DNA from: Hirudinaria manillensis
Lineage: Eukaryota > Annelida > Clitellata > Hirudinida > Hirudinidae
DNA length: 64,000 nt
Assembly: GCA_034509925.1 (NCBI GenBank)
Contig: CM067528.1
Span: 1,453,501 to 1,517,500 of the forward strand
Reading direction: 5' to 3'
Numbering within the stretch: position 1 is the first letter of the stretch; every line of letters starts with the position of its first letter. This document shows positions 33,651-63,115 of the stretch, one piece after another. Below the pieces are notes generated by a model, which was not told the DNA's origin, did not search any database, and saw only the letters and a list, made by a program, of their open reading frames with translations. The position numbers and the translations under genes are program-made.

Positions 33651-34872
33651 AAATTGCACGGAGGCTGTGACAGGCATTGACAAAAAAAGATTGTTTTCGA
33701 CAAAAAAACCCATCAGACATTTTTAAAAAGGGGTCATCGACCTTTGAAAGGTCAGGAGTTTAAAAATAAATTCGTTCAGAAATCGATCAAAAAAAAAAAA
33801 AGAAGAAAATCAAAATAAACTTCCGTGATCCGATCCATCGTTAACTCCTCCAAAGCAATCGGGTCGCCACTTTGAAGCGAGATAAATTATTCGAAAAAAG
33901 GATTAATTGATGCTAATTAATTATTAATAATTAATTAATTAATGTAATTAATTACAGCAATATTTATGTACAAATAAATCTATCGATCGATCGACCAGTC
34001 GTGGTCTTGTACAAGGAAGTATCAAGATTCAAGATTTTATGAAAAATGGCAGAAGGTAATCTGAGGCGTTAACTGAGCCTTAAACAAATTATTATTTCAA
34101 CAATTACAAGACCAATAGCTATGTGGTTATGGTAACAATAGTAAAAGTTAACAATAATAAATGTTAACAACAATAAATAAATAAGCATGCAACAAGTTAC
34201 GCATCCACGCATCCAACGACGACGGGGCACGGGGGCGAAAGGCGAGCAAAACACGTTCAAGAGTGGCGGGAGTTTTCCTCGTCAACAATCGCAACAACAA
34301 CAGCAGCAGTAAATGCAACAACAATAGCAACAAGAGTATAACAACAATGTAGAAGAACAACCAAGATGGTGGCAGTGCAAGACAACAACAACAACAATGA
34401 CGAGATGGACAGAGGAGGCAAAAATGACGACGTCAACCAGAGTCTCTCTCTCTCTCGTCAGTTTGCAAGACGGGCAAGAAGCGCTTTAACGGGGTCGGCT
34501 TGGCTGGCAATCGAAAACATCCCATTCCACTTTCTGTCGATCGACAGCCATTGCATAGCAACGATGGACGTGTTTGTTCCATCGAAATTAAAATTAAAAT
34601 GCTTTGCGTGCGTTCAAAGTCATCGGGCGGATAAAAGTGCAGCCGCGGCGACGGCGATCTAACTTCCGCCCTCTGTGTCTCCGACAGACAGACAGACGGA
34701 TGGATGGATGGACGAACGAACGAAGAGCGAACAAGAGAGCAAAAGCATCGAGCGTAATCGAGCACGGAGTCGTCTGCTCTCGGGAGAAACGTCATAGTCA
34801 CGAGGAAAGCATGAAGGAAGGTTCAAGTCGGGATCTAAAAATGGCGACGGGCTGCGATTGGTGGAAAAAGGT
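32994..34872. other. Intergenic between gene 10 and the p38 gene
   Basis: Holds an ATT tract at 33613-33650, CAA repeats at 34290-34400 and a CTCTCT run at 34443-34455. Short frames at 33051 and 33338 look like chance. The part from about 34500 is GC-richer and probably p38 3' UTR or downstream flank. Confidence 0.4.
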
Positions 34873-44538
<9,666 letters not shown>

Positions 44539-46538
44539 TCTTGGGAGGTTTTTCCAGAATTAAAGCTTCCGGTTGCAAATCCAATGGTAAAAGTTGCAGA
44601 AAAAGAATGCAAACAAATAATTCTAAAATCGTTAAACTTTTGATTAAAAGCGTTGCTTGAAATCGTGCAATATAAAATCAGATTTTGCAAAACGAAAAAC
44701 TGCCTTTATCCGGATGCAAAAACTCGCACGTCCGATAACTAATTTATGCGTACGAGCAAGGGTAAGATAAGAGCCTAGAGTCCGCGAATAGAAAAAAAAA
44801 TAATTTGATAATAAAAATGAAGTTCGCAAAGAAAATATTAAGAAAATATTTTTATTTTCACGGTATTTTGCAACGTTCCACATATAATTTTGTTAGCCGA
44901 AAATGGAGCTGTCTGCTATTTCGAAACTGTCTAATACGTATACAACTTGAAATTTTAAATAAACTATTTTTAGTAATAATTTTCAACAAATATTTACAAA
45001 AAAAACATGCTTGGAGTTGTTAAATCCTTTTAATTTTCATCTTGTCATGCAACCTGTTATGTTGCAAGCAATATTCCTGGATTTAACAATTCCTGGACGG
45101 CTGTTTTAATTAATTTTATTGCGTCTTTATACTCTATTCCTTCTTCATCTCATTTTTATAACCTTGGCTGGGAGAGGATAGATGTATTCTTAAAGGCTGC
45201 TCGCCACTAAAAAGTCACATAAACAGTCCAAACATTAAAACTGAGGAATCAAGCCGGCCGAAAAATCCAGTTAAAAATGCAATTCAGTTCATTCTTTAAG
45301 AAAGGTTGAAATTCCTTGTCGTCTAAAACAAGACCAGCTGTTGGCATCTGGTCAGAGAGAGGATCGTAAAATATGGGGACAGCAATCCCCTCGTGCCTAT
45401 TTGACCATCGCAGAACCCTCCTCCAGCTTCAAATTCAAACGTAATTTTAGGCAATAAAGTCAATCTCGAAGCCGAACATAAAACTTTTTCAGAATTAAAT
45501 TCTCCACCTGATGATATATTTTCTTCCATTTAATTTTGCAAATTCGGGAATCGAATTATAGGAAGCGAAGGAAAGTTCCTAATCCGATTGGCACGTTGTA
45601 AATTTGGACGGACAAAAAGAAAACCTTTTCAAGTTGGTGTTTCATTCCCCAGACCCTGTTGACATTTTGGGGCGACCCGGAGGGGATTGTTGGTTTTGAG
45701 GGCAACTCTTCCCCCCCACTTTCCTTAAAACTCTCTTCGAAATATCTGAGATGATCTAGAAACATGAGCCTTTCTTGTCTTGTTACGCACCATGTTTGCA
45801 CTCGATTACTTTTTTTTCTTGTGCTGCGCTTTTAAACAAACTTGGAGATTATTATTATTTTTTTTTTTATGTTTACGAAGCACTTGGAGTTTGTTCAAGT
45901 CTTGAGTGTTATCAATTTACCAAGTTTGCTCTGACAGTGTCACATTCTTTTCCTATTTTGTGCTGTCAACTTGCAGAGTTTCCTATTCGTCCCTTCGTTA
46001 TTCGATTTAGGAGGTGACTTAATCAGGTAGTTTCGTTTTCTTTCTAGAGTAAATATTGGGATTTAACAAGAAATATCGCAATATTCATGTGGGATTTTCT
46101 TGTGTAGTTAATTCCTGGCTATGGATTAAATCAAAATGGTCTAGAGAAAAAAAAATTGTTTAATTAAATTGTATAAAAGTTATTTTATTTTAAAATAGAA
46201 ATAACAATAATAACATAATATTTATTAATCCCAAAGTAATCTTATTAAATCTCTGACAATAAAATGCTTATTTAAATCTCTTAAATCTTAAAATAAATTA
46301 AATCTCCGGCACTCCTTTACTCTATTCATTAATTTTCCTCTCTTATAATCCTTCGATGAATTCCAATTCCATTCGGGTTTCATTAAACCCATTTCTTAAT
46401 TAAACTTTAAAAAAAAAAAACTAAAAAATCTCAAAGGGATTTTCAGAAAAGCGAATAATCTGAAGAGCATTTCAGACTTTAGACTCTAAAATTTAGATAA
46501 TAAAACCGTAGCTTGACCCAAAAGCCACCCCCCCAAAA
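44539..46538. other. Upstream flank of the p38 gene, no gene recognised
   Basis: Presumed p38 promoter next to 44539, then mixed-composition DNA. Frames at 44805, 45556 and 45775 are short and without recognisable motifs. Confidence 0.4.
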
Positions 46539-46609
46539 GGCCCGACGGGGGTTCGAACCCCGGATCTTCTGTTTACGAGACAGACGCCTTACCACTTGGC
46601 CACCGAGCC
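46539..46609 (-). tRNA. trnT-CGU: tRNA-Thr (anticodon CGU)
   Basis: The minus strand starts GGCTCGG and ends TCGGGCC, a seven-pair acceptor stem with G-T wobbles. The anticodon arm TCTGT-CTCGTAA-ACAGA shows CGT in the loop centre, with T on its 5' side and A on its 3' side as usual. The T arm is CGGGG-TTCGAAC-CCCCG. The D arm is short. TTTT follows the 3' end directly, a normal polymerase III stop. No CCA is encoded, as in animals. Confidence 0.93.
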
Positions 46610-55096
<8,487 letters not shown>

Positions 55097-55376
55097 ACAT
55101 TCATTTGTTTGCGACCATCTAGGAGGCACGTTCTTTGTCTCTTGTTTGCATGCCGTAATACAAAGCCATTGTATTAATACAAAGAGTTGATACAAAAATG
55201 GTGTGATACAGAGTTGATGCAAAGCCGATACAAACATTCATTTGTTTGCGACCATCGAGGGGGCAAGTTTATGGTCTTTGTCTCTGGTTTGCATGCCGTA
55301 TTAATACAGAGCCATGATACAGAGAGTTGATTCAAAAATGGTGCGATACAGAGTTGATGCAAAGCCGATACAAACG
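55097..55376 (+). repeat. Two-copy tandem duplication, about 138-bp unit
   Basis: Both copies begin ACATTCATTTGTTTGCGACC (55097 and 55234) and end GATGCAAAGCCGATACAAAC. Inside each is a shorter GATACAGAGTTGAT repeat that continues to about 55390. Confidence 0.85.
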
Positions 55377-56507
55377 TTACACAGAGTTGATAGGAAAATG
55401 TTTACAAACGACGGAGAAACAAAGCTGATGACAATCACGACAACTCAGAGTTGAACACAGAAGAGCGAATAATCAAGTAATTGAATATTTCCCTATCTAC
55501 ATAAACAGAACACTTGGCAGTTTTATCACCATCTCGAGTTGATACAACCCTCATCAACGGACCCTCATTACGTCATCTGCCGGTGACGTCAAAGGAAGCC
55601 GCACTCGAATGTCGATGACAGCGACACGCACGAACGATTACCAGCCCGGGCCTTATCTCGTAGATATTCCCACGAGAGTCCGCTCATGACATGACATGAT
55701 GACTATGGAGATGCCTTTTCGACGGTTATTACTGATACCCCACTCTTGATGACGTCATCGTTATCTGAGATTGGGGGGAGAAGGGGAAGTTGGGCCCGAT
55801 TGGGGCATTCTTCGGGACATTGTACCCATCTAATACCGAGAGAATTTTTGCGATGTTTCGTTTTTCGACGCAAGAGATTAATGTCATCCATTTCTCAGAT
55901 GGAGACCAATTCAATTTCGGGCATGAAGAATGGGCCACTCCTCCACTAACCCACCCATCCACGCATTTTACCCCGCTACCCCCTGACGAAGGGAATCGGA
56001 CTTGAAACGTTTGCGAGGAATAAATTCTTCAAAGACAGAAAACTAATAGTGGAGTTTGCAATGATTTATTGTCCAATAACAGTCACAGAATCGAATTCCT
56101 ATGCACCGGTGTTTTTCACGTGGACGAGGGAAGTCTTCAAAGTTCTTGCAGAGGAATGTTCAAGTACGGATAGCGGAATAAGTAAAATGTACAGTAAAGG
56201 TATATATTTTATACACAATATATATTTATATACACAGACACATATATGTATGTATGTGGTAGCACAGCACACAAAAAATAAAATTAATGCTTCTACAATA
56301 CACAGCGGACTTTTGGATCGTCAGAAAATTCTACGAGATACGAGATAAGGTCTGCCTTTTCTGGCATTTTCTTCTTTCTAATACTGTTTGGACGAGTGAT
56401 TTGGCTTTTTACATCGCGCTGATTCGAAAATCGTCGGAAGGTGGGCAATTCCACCCCATCCAGGGCCCAGGGTACACCCACCCGCCTATCCCAGCCGACT
56501 CCCCTTC
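55377..56507. other. Intergenic or 3' flank of the receptor gene
   Basis: Mixed composition. Frames at 55729 (-) and 56049 (+) lack recognisable domains. TATA/CA-rich spot at 56205-56260. The part adjoining 56507 is likely the 3' UTR of the receptor. Confidence 0.35.
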
Positions 56508-58157
56508 TTAGACACTGCCGGGCTTTCTCTCGAAACAGGCCGAGTTGTTTCGAATCAGGTAGTGAGGTCCGCCCAGGGGCGTGTTCAGGGACTGGGTGCC
56601 GGCGCTGCTGTGCGGCTGAGGCTGACTGTCGAAGAACTCGTTGGCGTTCGGTGACGTCGTCGTCCGACTGGGGTGGCACAGCGATCTTGTCCAGGGCTTG
56701 AGGCAGCAGAAGAAGCGAGACACGGATCGTCTGAAGTTGACGTTAATGGCGTAGTAGAGGAGAAAGTTGAGACTGAAGTTGGTGGCTTGGAGGATGTTGG
56801 CCAGCGAGCTGAGCAGATTGAAGAGAAGTTCTTTCTTTGAGTCGTCGAGGAAGCAACGTCTCAGGAAGAGGAACAGTTCGGATGGAGTGAATAGGACGAT
56901 GTAGGCGATCACCAGGACTATCAGGGTCATCGTGATGGGTCTGTACTGGTCCACGTGCGATTGTTGTCGCTGTAGTTGCTGCGGTGAAATCTGCTGCTGG
57001 TGTTGATGCTGCTGTTGCAGCTGGTGTCGCAGCAGCTGCTGGGAGAGACGCCTATTATAGCGAACGACGCGACAGTATCTGAGCGTCGTCGTAGCCCTGC
57101 CAAGCGTTTTAATGAGGAAGGCATTGCTGGACGTAAGGCAAAGAAAAGGGACGATTATGCCGACGATGAAGTAGAACCAGTTGTAGACGCTACTGAAGAC
57201 GTCCGAATGTTTTTTCTCGAGGCCTGTCACCGGCCACCTGAAATAGAACCTCGTACTGTTCTCGCTACATTTGAGCGACTCTATGCGATAGAAGAAGAAT
57301 CTCGGCAGGCTCATGACGATGCAGGCGACGATTATGCCGGAGATGGTCCGTTTGGCGGCCGTCCTTCCGATTATGGCACGGGCCGTGAACGGCTTGCAGA
57401 TGGCCAGGTAGCGACCCAGGGCCATGGCCACGGTCAGCCAGGTGCTGATCATGGCGAAGAGGTGGGCTGTGGCGTCGCCGTAAACAAAGTAAACGAGGGA
57501 GAAGTCGAACAGGTTCTCGGAAGCCGGGTCGACTCCTGCGAATGATCGTGGAATGATGCAGAGGCAGAACATGAGGTCGGAACAGGCGAGGCTGATCAGA
57601 CCCCAGTAGACCGACTTCTCCATCCTTCTCATACCGCACTTCTGACCCTGGGGTATCAGAAAGAAGACGTTGGCCAAATTGCCGATCAGACCGAGGAAGC
57701 AGATGGCCGACGAGACGTGGTTCAAGAATTCGGCGTTGTTCATGTACGAGGTGGCGTTCAGACCGACGAACGGACCCATCAGCTTGTAGCAGTGACTGGG
57801 CAGAGGTATCTGCAGTAGCGACGAAGAAGAATCGCCCGACAGGTCGGTGGAGAACCAGCTGGTATTGGAAAAACTGGAAGAGTCCAAGTAGCCCCCCAGG
57901 ACGAAAGTGGAGCGATTGGCCAGGAAATCGCCGTCCGTATTCAAGGACAGGTAGGCGCCCTGATCCAATAGTCCGCAGGTGCACTGTTCGATTGCCTGTA
58001 GGGTCAACGTGCCGTCTTCATCATCGCTCGTTTCGCTCATTTCAAAATGGTTGGTTTCAATCGGTGATTGAGTCATCGAGCGATTGACGATCGTCGCAAG
58101 CGGTAGTAGTAGCAGTAGTAGTAGTAGCGACAGCAGCAGCAACAACAACAACAGCAT
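56508..58157 (-). CDS. Class A peptide GPCR, FMRFamide-receptor-like, intronless
   Basis: One exon, 549 residues from ATG 58157; ATG 58076 is a reasonable alternative that omits a Leu-rich start. Seven hydrophobic segments at about 148-170, 184-204, 231-253, 272-290, 324-349, 408-432 and 447-471. Family marks: G-N in TM1, LACSDL in TM2, WLTVAMALGRYLAICKPF after TM3 (GRY in place of DRY), IIVPFL in TM5, LFTPSE in TM6, and SLNFLLYYA in TM7 (NFLLY for NPxxY). The W-L-T-V...R-Y-x-A-I-C-x-P-x-x-A-R pattern and TM7 point to FMRFamide/myoinhibitory-peptide-type receptors. Ligand is unknown. The N-terminal domain carries several N-x-S/T sites and the third inner loop is Gln/His-rich. The Cys usually found at the top of TM3 is missing although Cys is present in loop 2. 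Confidence 0.88.
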   Translation of the reverse strand: MLLLLLLLLSLLLLLLLLPLATIVNRSMTQSPIETNHFEMSETSDDEDGTLTLQAIEQCTCGLLDQGAYLSLNTDGDFLANRSTFVLGGYLDSSSFSNTSWFSTDLSGDSSSSLLQIPLPSHCYKLMGPFVGLNATSYMNNAEFLNHVSSAICFLGLIGNLANVFFLIPQGQKCGMRRMEKSVYWGLISLACSDLMFCLCIIPRSFAGVDPASENLFDFSLVYFVYGDATAHLFAMISTWLTVAMALGRYLAICKPFTARAIIGRTAAKRTISGIIVACIVMSLPRFFFYRIESLKCSENSTRFYFRWPVTGLEKKHSDVFSSVYNWFYFIVGIIVPFLCLTSSNAFLIKTLGRATTTLRYCRVVRYNRRLSQQLLRHQLQQQHQHQQQISPQQLQRQQSHVDQYRPITMTLIVLVIAYIVLFTPSELFLFLRRCFLDDSKKELLFNLLSSLANILQATNFSLNFLLYYAINVNFRRSVSRFFCCLKPWTRSLCHPSRTTTSPNANEFFDSQPQPHSSAGTQSLNTPLGGPHYLIRNNSACFERKPGSV

Positions 58158-58749
58158 CAATTTTCATCATTTCGTCCGCTCTTTTGGATCCTGTAAAAAG
58201 CGAGAAAAAGAAAAATAAATAAATAAATACTCTAAATACGAGATGAGGCTTGTTTCTACGTTTTTTTTTCCCCTTTCTCAATTTATTTTGAATTTAGTTT
58301 CTCGGGTCCTTTAAAATTAAACCCGCCAAGAGGGATGGATACGTTGAGATTTGTCTTAGTAAATAGTTCTAATTTGCTCAAAATTCGCAAATAAATGGTA
58401 ACATATATGAAAGCAAAAGATCCATTTTAGCGAGGAAACAGTTTTTATTTGTTTTTTTGTTTGTTTCTGACAGCGTTGACGGCAAATTATATTAAAAAAA
58501 TTACCCCAGATATTTCGAAAAGACAAAGATAAAAGCATGACGACGAAAAAATATTCCAAAATTGCAGGAAAAAAAAAGTAAAATTATAAAATATGATTTA
58601 AAATATAATTATAAAATATAATTTAAAAGCATTCTAAAGCAAAGCCATCGCTAGCTGATTTACGATCTTTTGACGCATTTTGAAAGGAATGAAGAACTGA
58701 AAAATGTCTATGAAATGAGTAGGAATATATATCATTTCGAGGCAGTAAT
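58158..58749. other. Upstream flank of the receptor gene
   Basis: AT-rich with no recognised exon. CAG/TAG-type trinucleotides at 58105-58155 overlap the Leu-rich N terminus of the receptor frame. Confidence 0.4.
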
Positions 58750-58890
58750 TGTGGTCACTTGCGGTCAGTTGTGGTCGATTGTGGTCGCTTGCAGTCACGT
58801 GTGGTCACTTGTGGTCGCTTGTGGTCGAATTGCGGTCACTTGTGGTCGCTTGTGGTCCCTTGCGGTAGCTTGTGGTATTGTGTGGTCAGA
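58750..58890 (+). repeat. GTGGTCRCTT minisatellite
   Basis: About fourteen 10-bp units such as GTGGTCACTT, GTGGTCGCTT and GCGGTCAGTT, with one 11-bp spacer. GC-richer than its surroundings. The unit is not a multiple of three, so the open frames over it are fortuitous. Confidence 0.85.
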
Positions 58891-59048
58891 AACCAGCGAA
58901 AAAGCGAGTGGAAAATCCGCATTTACTTTTTAAGGAAACTTATTGCGCTGCATTTGTGCACAGGATTGATTTTTTTAGTTGACCTTGTGGAGTTTTTCTT
59001 TCTTTTCAAACACAGGAAGAAATTATATTTAATCACCATTGTTTGCTT

Positions 59049-59070
59049 AATAATAATAATAATAATGATG

Positions 59071-59160
<90 letters not shown>

Positions 59161-59190
59161 GTAATAATAATAATAATAATAATAATTAAT
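59049..59190 (+). repeat. AAT microsatellite adjoining the Helitron
   Basis: About 45 AAT units with a few interruptions, ending immediately before the Helitron 5' end at 59196. Confidence 0.95.
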
Positions 59191-60057
59191 AATAATCTAT
59201 ATAAATAAAAATGCAATGTGCGTTTGTAACATGCTAATGTTCTCTGAAAGTACTTGACCAATTGCTTTGAAATTTTGACACAACATAGTACTCGATCAGG
59301 GGAGTGTTTGTATATAGGTTTCATATATATGCCACAACTATATCGTGTAAAAATACCCTTTTTTCGAAAATCTGGCCATCTTGCCAGGGACGAAAATAGG
59401 CGAACATTTTAATTTTTATTTCATTTCTTTATACATAAAAATTTAATTTTAAAACTAAAATTAATTAAAATAATCAAATTCAATAATTTAATATAATTTA
59501 AAATAAAATAATCTGATTCTGTATCAATCGAATAACATTGGTCTAAGCAGTTCAAAATTCCTTTTTGCTTCCTCTTGAAACGGTTATATATGGATTACAT
59601 ATAATTTTGTATAAGTGTAAGCAACTCGAAATTAACCTATCGGCCGAAATAATTTTTAATATTTTTATTTCATTTCTTTATAATCTTCTATATTATTAAA
59701 AATGTAAGTTTGTGTTTGTTTCAAATGAACGTTCTCTGAAAGTTAAATTTAAATGTTCGCCTATTTTCGTCCCTGGCAAGATGGCCGGATTTTCGAAAAA
59801 AAGCATATTTTTACACGATATGTAAGTTTGTGTTTGTTTCAAATGAACGTTCTCTGAAAGTTCTTAACCAATTGTTTTGAAATTTTGGCACAACATGGTA
59901 CACGATTAGATGAGTGTTTTTATATAGGTTTGATATAAATATCATTAAACGATATTAAATTCATCTTTGGTTTGTTTCTTTTAGAAACTATCAATAAAAC
60001 TGATCAAACTAAGCATTGTGAAATTGTAAAATAAGTCGTTTTTGTTTGAATCCAAAT

Positions 60058-60300
60058 TATGCCAAGGCCAATTGCGAAATTAGAATTGCGGCCGAACTTC
60101 TTGGTTCTCACCTGTGCTAAAGTTGTTTAAAGGCGAGCGGGGATGGTCTCAATAAATTTGTTGAAGGGAATTCAAAAGGCCAGTTGAAAGGTCTTATTAA
60201 ATATATAGAATTGAAGACTATTATGACACAGATATCATGTGCGAAACCATCAGAGACCAAGGAAAGCAAATAAATGTTCTGCGTAAAACAAATTCGAAAT
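60058..60300 (+). mobile_element. Decayed ORF1-type retroelement fragment inside the Helitron
   Basis: Similar to 2629-2890: ATGCC(A/G)AG(G/A)CC at the start, GCCGAACTTCTTGGTTCTCA, GTGCTAAAGTTGTTTAAAGG, then GAAACCATCAGAGACCA. Frames are broken by stops and indels. Confidence 0.6.
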
Positions 60301-60524
60301 GGTTGATCTGACCTCAGGACTCATTTCGTTGCATCATAAATTCTGTAATTTAGTGACGTCAAAAGAATTGGTTGAAAAAGTACTTCCAAATATTCAAACC
60401 AATTATAAGATTGGCTGAGTGAACGAGCTAATCAAGAGCCAAGAACAAATACGTCGATGAACCGAACAATATTAATCAATCCAATATTAAAAGCGAGGCA
60501 GTCACTTATAATAACATCAACATT

Positions 60525-60990
60525 GTTGTGGAAGCAGATGAAGCGGTTAAATATCCAACAGAATTTTTGAATTCATTCGATCTGCCAGGGATTCCACCGC
60601 CAATACTGCAATTGAAAGTCGGCATGCCATGTTGCGAAATTTCAACCAAAAAAGCTTTGCAACGGCACGCGGCTTGCAGTAAAAACATTAATGAGCAGTA
60701 AGTACTAGAAGAAATGATCTAGACAGGACCTATAAAAGGTGAAGATATCCTCATTTCTAGCATTCTTATGATTTGCCATTTCAATTTAAGAGATTACAAT
60801 TCCCAGTTCGATTGGCCTTTGCAATCACAATAAACAAAAACTCATCGACAATCTTTAGAACTGCATGGTTTAGACCTAAGCACGGATTGCTTCTCGCATG
60901 GGCAATTACATGTTGCGTTTTCTAGAAACGGCAAACCTGATAATGTCTATATTTGTACAGAGAACGGAACAACTAACCCTCAAACATTGT
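60525..60990 (+). pseudogene. Helitron helicase C-terminal remnant
   Basis: First part in one frame: KYPTEFLNSFDLPGIPPPIL and QLKVGMP, as in the last third of the Pif1-like Helitron helicase. After a stop and frame changes come LPFQFKRLQFPVRLAFAITI, LELHGLDLSTDCFSHGQLHV and GKPDNVYICTENGT, the helicase motif V/VI region. The enzyme unwinds DNA during rolling-circle transposition; the Rep nuclease and helicase motifs I-IV are absent, so this copy is inactive. Confidence 0.85.
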
Positions 60991-61346
60991 GAAATTGTAA
61001 AATAAACATCTTAGCAAACATGTGCTAAATTTCTTTCTTTTAATATTAATGAAATTGAGCCACAGCAACGCGTGGCCGGGCACCGCTAGTAATTAATAAT
61101 AATAATAATAATAATAACAATAACAATAATAATAATAACAATAATTACAACGATGCGAAATCAATTTCAAACAAAGCATTTTCGCCTCTATGAATATTCA
61201 TGAACACGTTGACGACGATAACGAGCGAAGTGGAGGAGCAGACGAGACGAGGGAAAAGAGAACTGTTTGGAAAACAAAAAATTCTTTTTTCGTTTTTTTA
61301 TTTTTTTTTTTATATTTTATTTTTATTTTTATTTTTTTATATTTTT

Positions 61347-61500
61347 ATTTTTACAAAATAACGAGAAAACATTTTAAATTGGATCCTTAAAATTATTATA
61401 TTATATTATATTTTATTTTTTTATATTTTATTACTTTTTATTTTTACAAAATAACGAGAAAACATTTTAAATTGGATCCTTAAAATTATTATATTATATT
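61347..61500 (+). repeat. Two-copy tandem duplication of about 93 bp
   Basis: TTTTTACAAAATAACGAGAA and the following 40 bp occur at about 61347 and again at about 61440, embedded in TTTAT-rich DNA. Confidence 0.8.
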
Positions 61501-61653
61501 TTATTTTATTTTTTAATATTTAATATTATATTTTTTTGGGTCTCCAATTAGCTGTTTAATTATTTTATTCTCCAAACTAGTGTCTCTTTTCAGCCCATTT
61601 TGTATTCCTAATCATGAACCTAAAAGGCCGTGCCTAATTAACAAAGCGATGCC

Positions 61654-61723
61654 AACACACACAGACACACACACACACACACACATGGAAATACACATGC
61701 ACACACACACACGCACACACATC
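61654..61723 (+). repeat. CA-rich microsatellite
   Basis: CA dinucleotides with CATGG and CACGC interruptions. Confidence 0.9.
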
Positions 61724-62172
61724 TCAATGCTAGCATAGGATTGGCTCCCCTGATGGGTAGGGTACAGAAGGGTAGATCATGGTAGAGTGGGTTAGGGTAG
61801 GTTTGGGATGAAAATTCAAAAATCTTGGGAGAGAATTGCAAAGGATTAAATAAATTAATTTGAACCTAATGTTTTCCAACGAGAACAAACAAACAAAAAT
61901 AATTATAAAATGATTTTAAAATTTAAAATTTAAAATTTTTAAATTTTAATAGCATTTCTTAGAAGCCCTAGGACCGACAAACAAGTTGGCAATTGTTTTC
62001 AATTTCAGAGGAGATATAAAAAAAGAGTCCAAATTTAAAAGAATTCTTCTCTCTTTTAAAGGAATTAATAAACTTTAAATAATTTAAGTTCAAATAATTC
62101 ATGTTAAATAATAGAAATAATTACAATAAATGACAAATTATAATAACAATTGAGTACAGATGGCCATGTTGA

Positions 62173-62323
62173 TATAATATAATATAATATAATATAATAT
62201 AATATAATATAATATAATATAATATAATATAATATAATATAATATAATATAATATAATATAATATAATATAATATAATATAATATAATATAATATAATAT
62301 AATATAATATAATATAATATAAT
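62173..62323 (+). repeat. TATAA pentanucleotide array, about 30 units
   Basis: Perfect ATATA-containing 5-bp units over about 150 bp. All three minus-strand frames are open because the unit has no stop in them; none is a gene. Confidence 0.95.
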
Positions 62324-62987
62324 AATAAGCAATGTTCCTTAATGAAGAAGAGATGTATAAATCGTAGTTCATTAACAGGTAAAAAAAACATTTTCAAACA
62401 TCAATCCAGGTGAGACGTACACGATGAGGTCTTGGTCGTATGTCAGGATTAGTCGATTGAAAAAGAAACGAGGAAGATGAATGTCAGTTATAAATTTAAT
62501 TATAAAATTAATAAATAAATTTAATAATAATAATAATAATTAAATTGTTATAAAGAATTATAATTATTATTATTATAATAATAATTATTATTATAATTGA
62601 ATTTTCTTGTTTCGTTTTTATTATTATATTTGTATTTAAATGTTTATTCGAATATTTTTCGAGCTACATAATTATTATTTTTTATTAAAATTGTTTGTTT
62701 TGTTTTTAATTCATTCCAATTAATAATTTTGCTTAATTAAATAAAACTGCCAAAAATGACGTCAAATAAAACGTCAAATAAAAGAAATTAAATTAAAAAT
62801 ACTTTTATATTTATCTCAGACCCCATTCCTCTCTGTCTCACCCAGTCCAACCCCCCCACCTCTTTCGTCCGCGGGTCAATCCTCCTCCCCAGACGACGAA
62901 AAAAACCTTTAAAAGTGAAGTTCGTCTGTTGTAAATTTTTCATTTCCGCTTTTTTTTGATGTCAAAAGATTTGTATACGAGGAACAA

Positions 62988-63115
62988 CACATACACACAC
63001 ACAAACACACACACACACACAAACACATAAACACGCACGCACACACAAACACATAAACACGCACACACACACACATAAACACGCACGCACACACAAACAC
63101 ACACACGCACAAACT
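62988..63115 (+). repeat. CA/CACG/CATAAA microsatellite
   Basis: Mixed CA repeat with a higher-order period (ACACACAAACACATAAACACGC repeated about three times). Confidence 0.85.

Larger units (their letters stand above)
59196..61089 (+). mobile_element. Degenerate Helitron with both termini
   Basis: 5' end TCTATATAAATAAAAATG after a host A; 3' end CAACGCGTGGCCGGGCACCG followed by CTAG and a host T. These are the standard Helitron termini and A/T target. Inside: 59341-59410 and 59753-59820 form an inverted repeat of about 70 bp; a second copy of the element's 5' part lies at 59690-59940; 60058-60300 is a decayed copy of the ORF1-type retroelement seen at 2629; 60525-60990 is a helicase remnant. 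At 1.9 kb it is a dead derivative of an autonomous rolling-circle transposon. Confidence 0.8.

Noticed and set aside
56049-56348. 99-residue + frame downstream of the receptor
   Set aside because: A possible donor follows, but I recognise no domain and find no partner exon; more likely receptor 3' flank.
57000-57545. Long frames on the + strand and in a second minus frame across the receptor (also 57265-57984)
   Set aside because: Shadows of the GC-richer receptor gene; they show no domains and the receptor frame has seven clear membrane segments.
62104-62397. Three overlapping minus-strand frames of YYIIL repeats
   Set aside because: Produced by the TATAA array, not by coding constraint.
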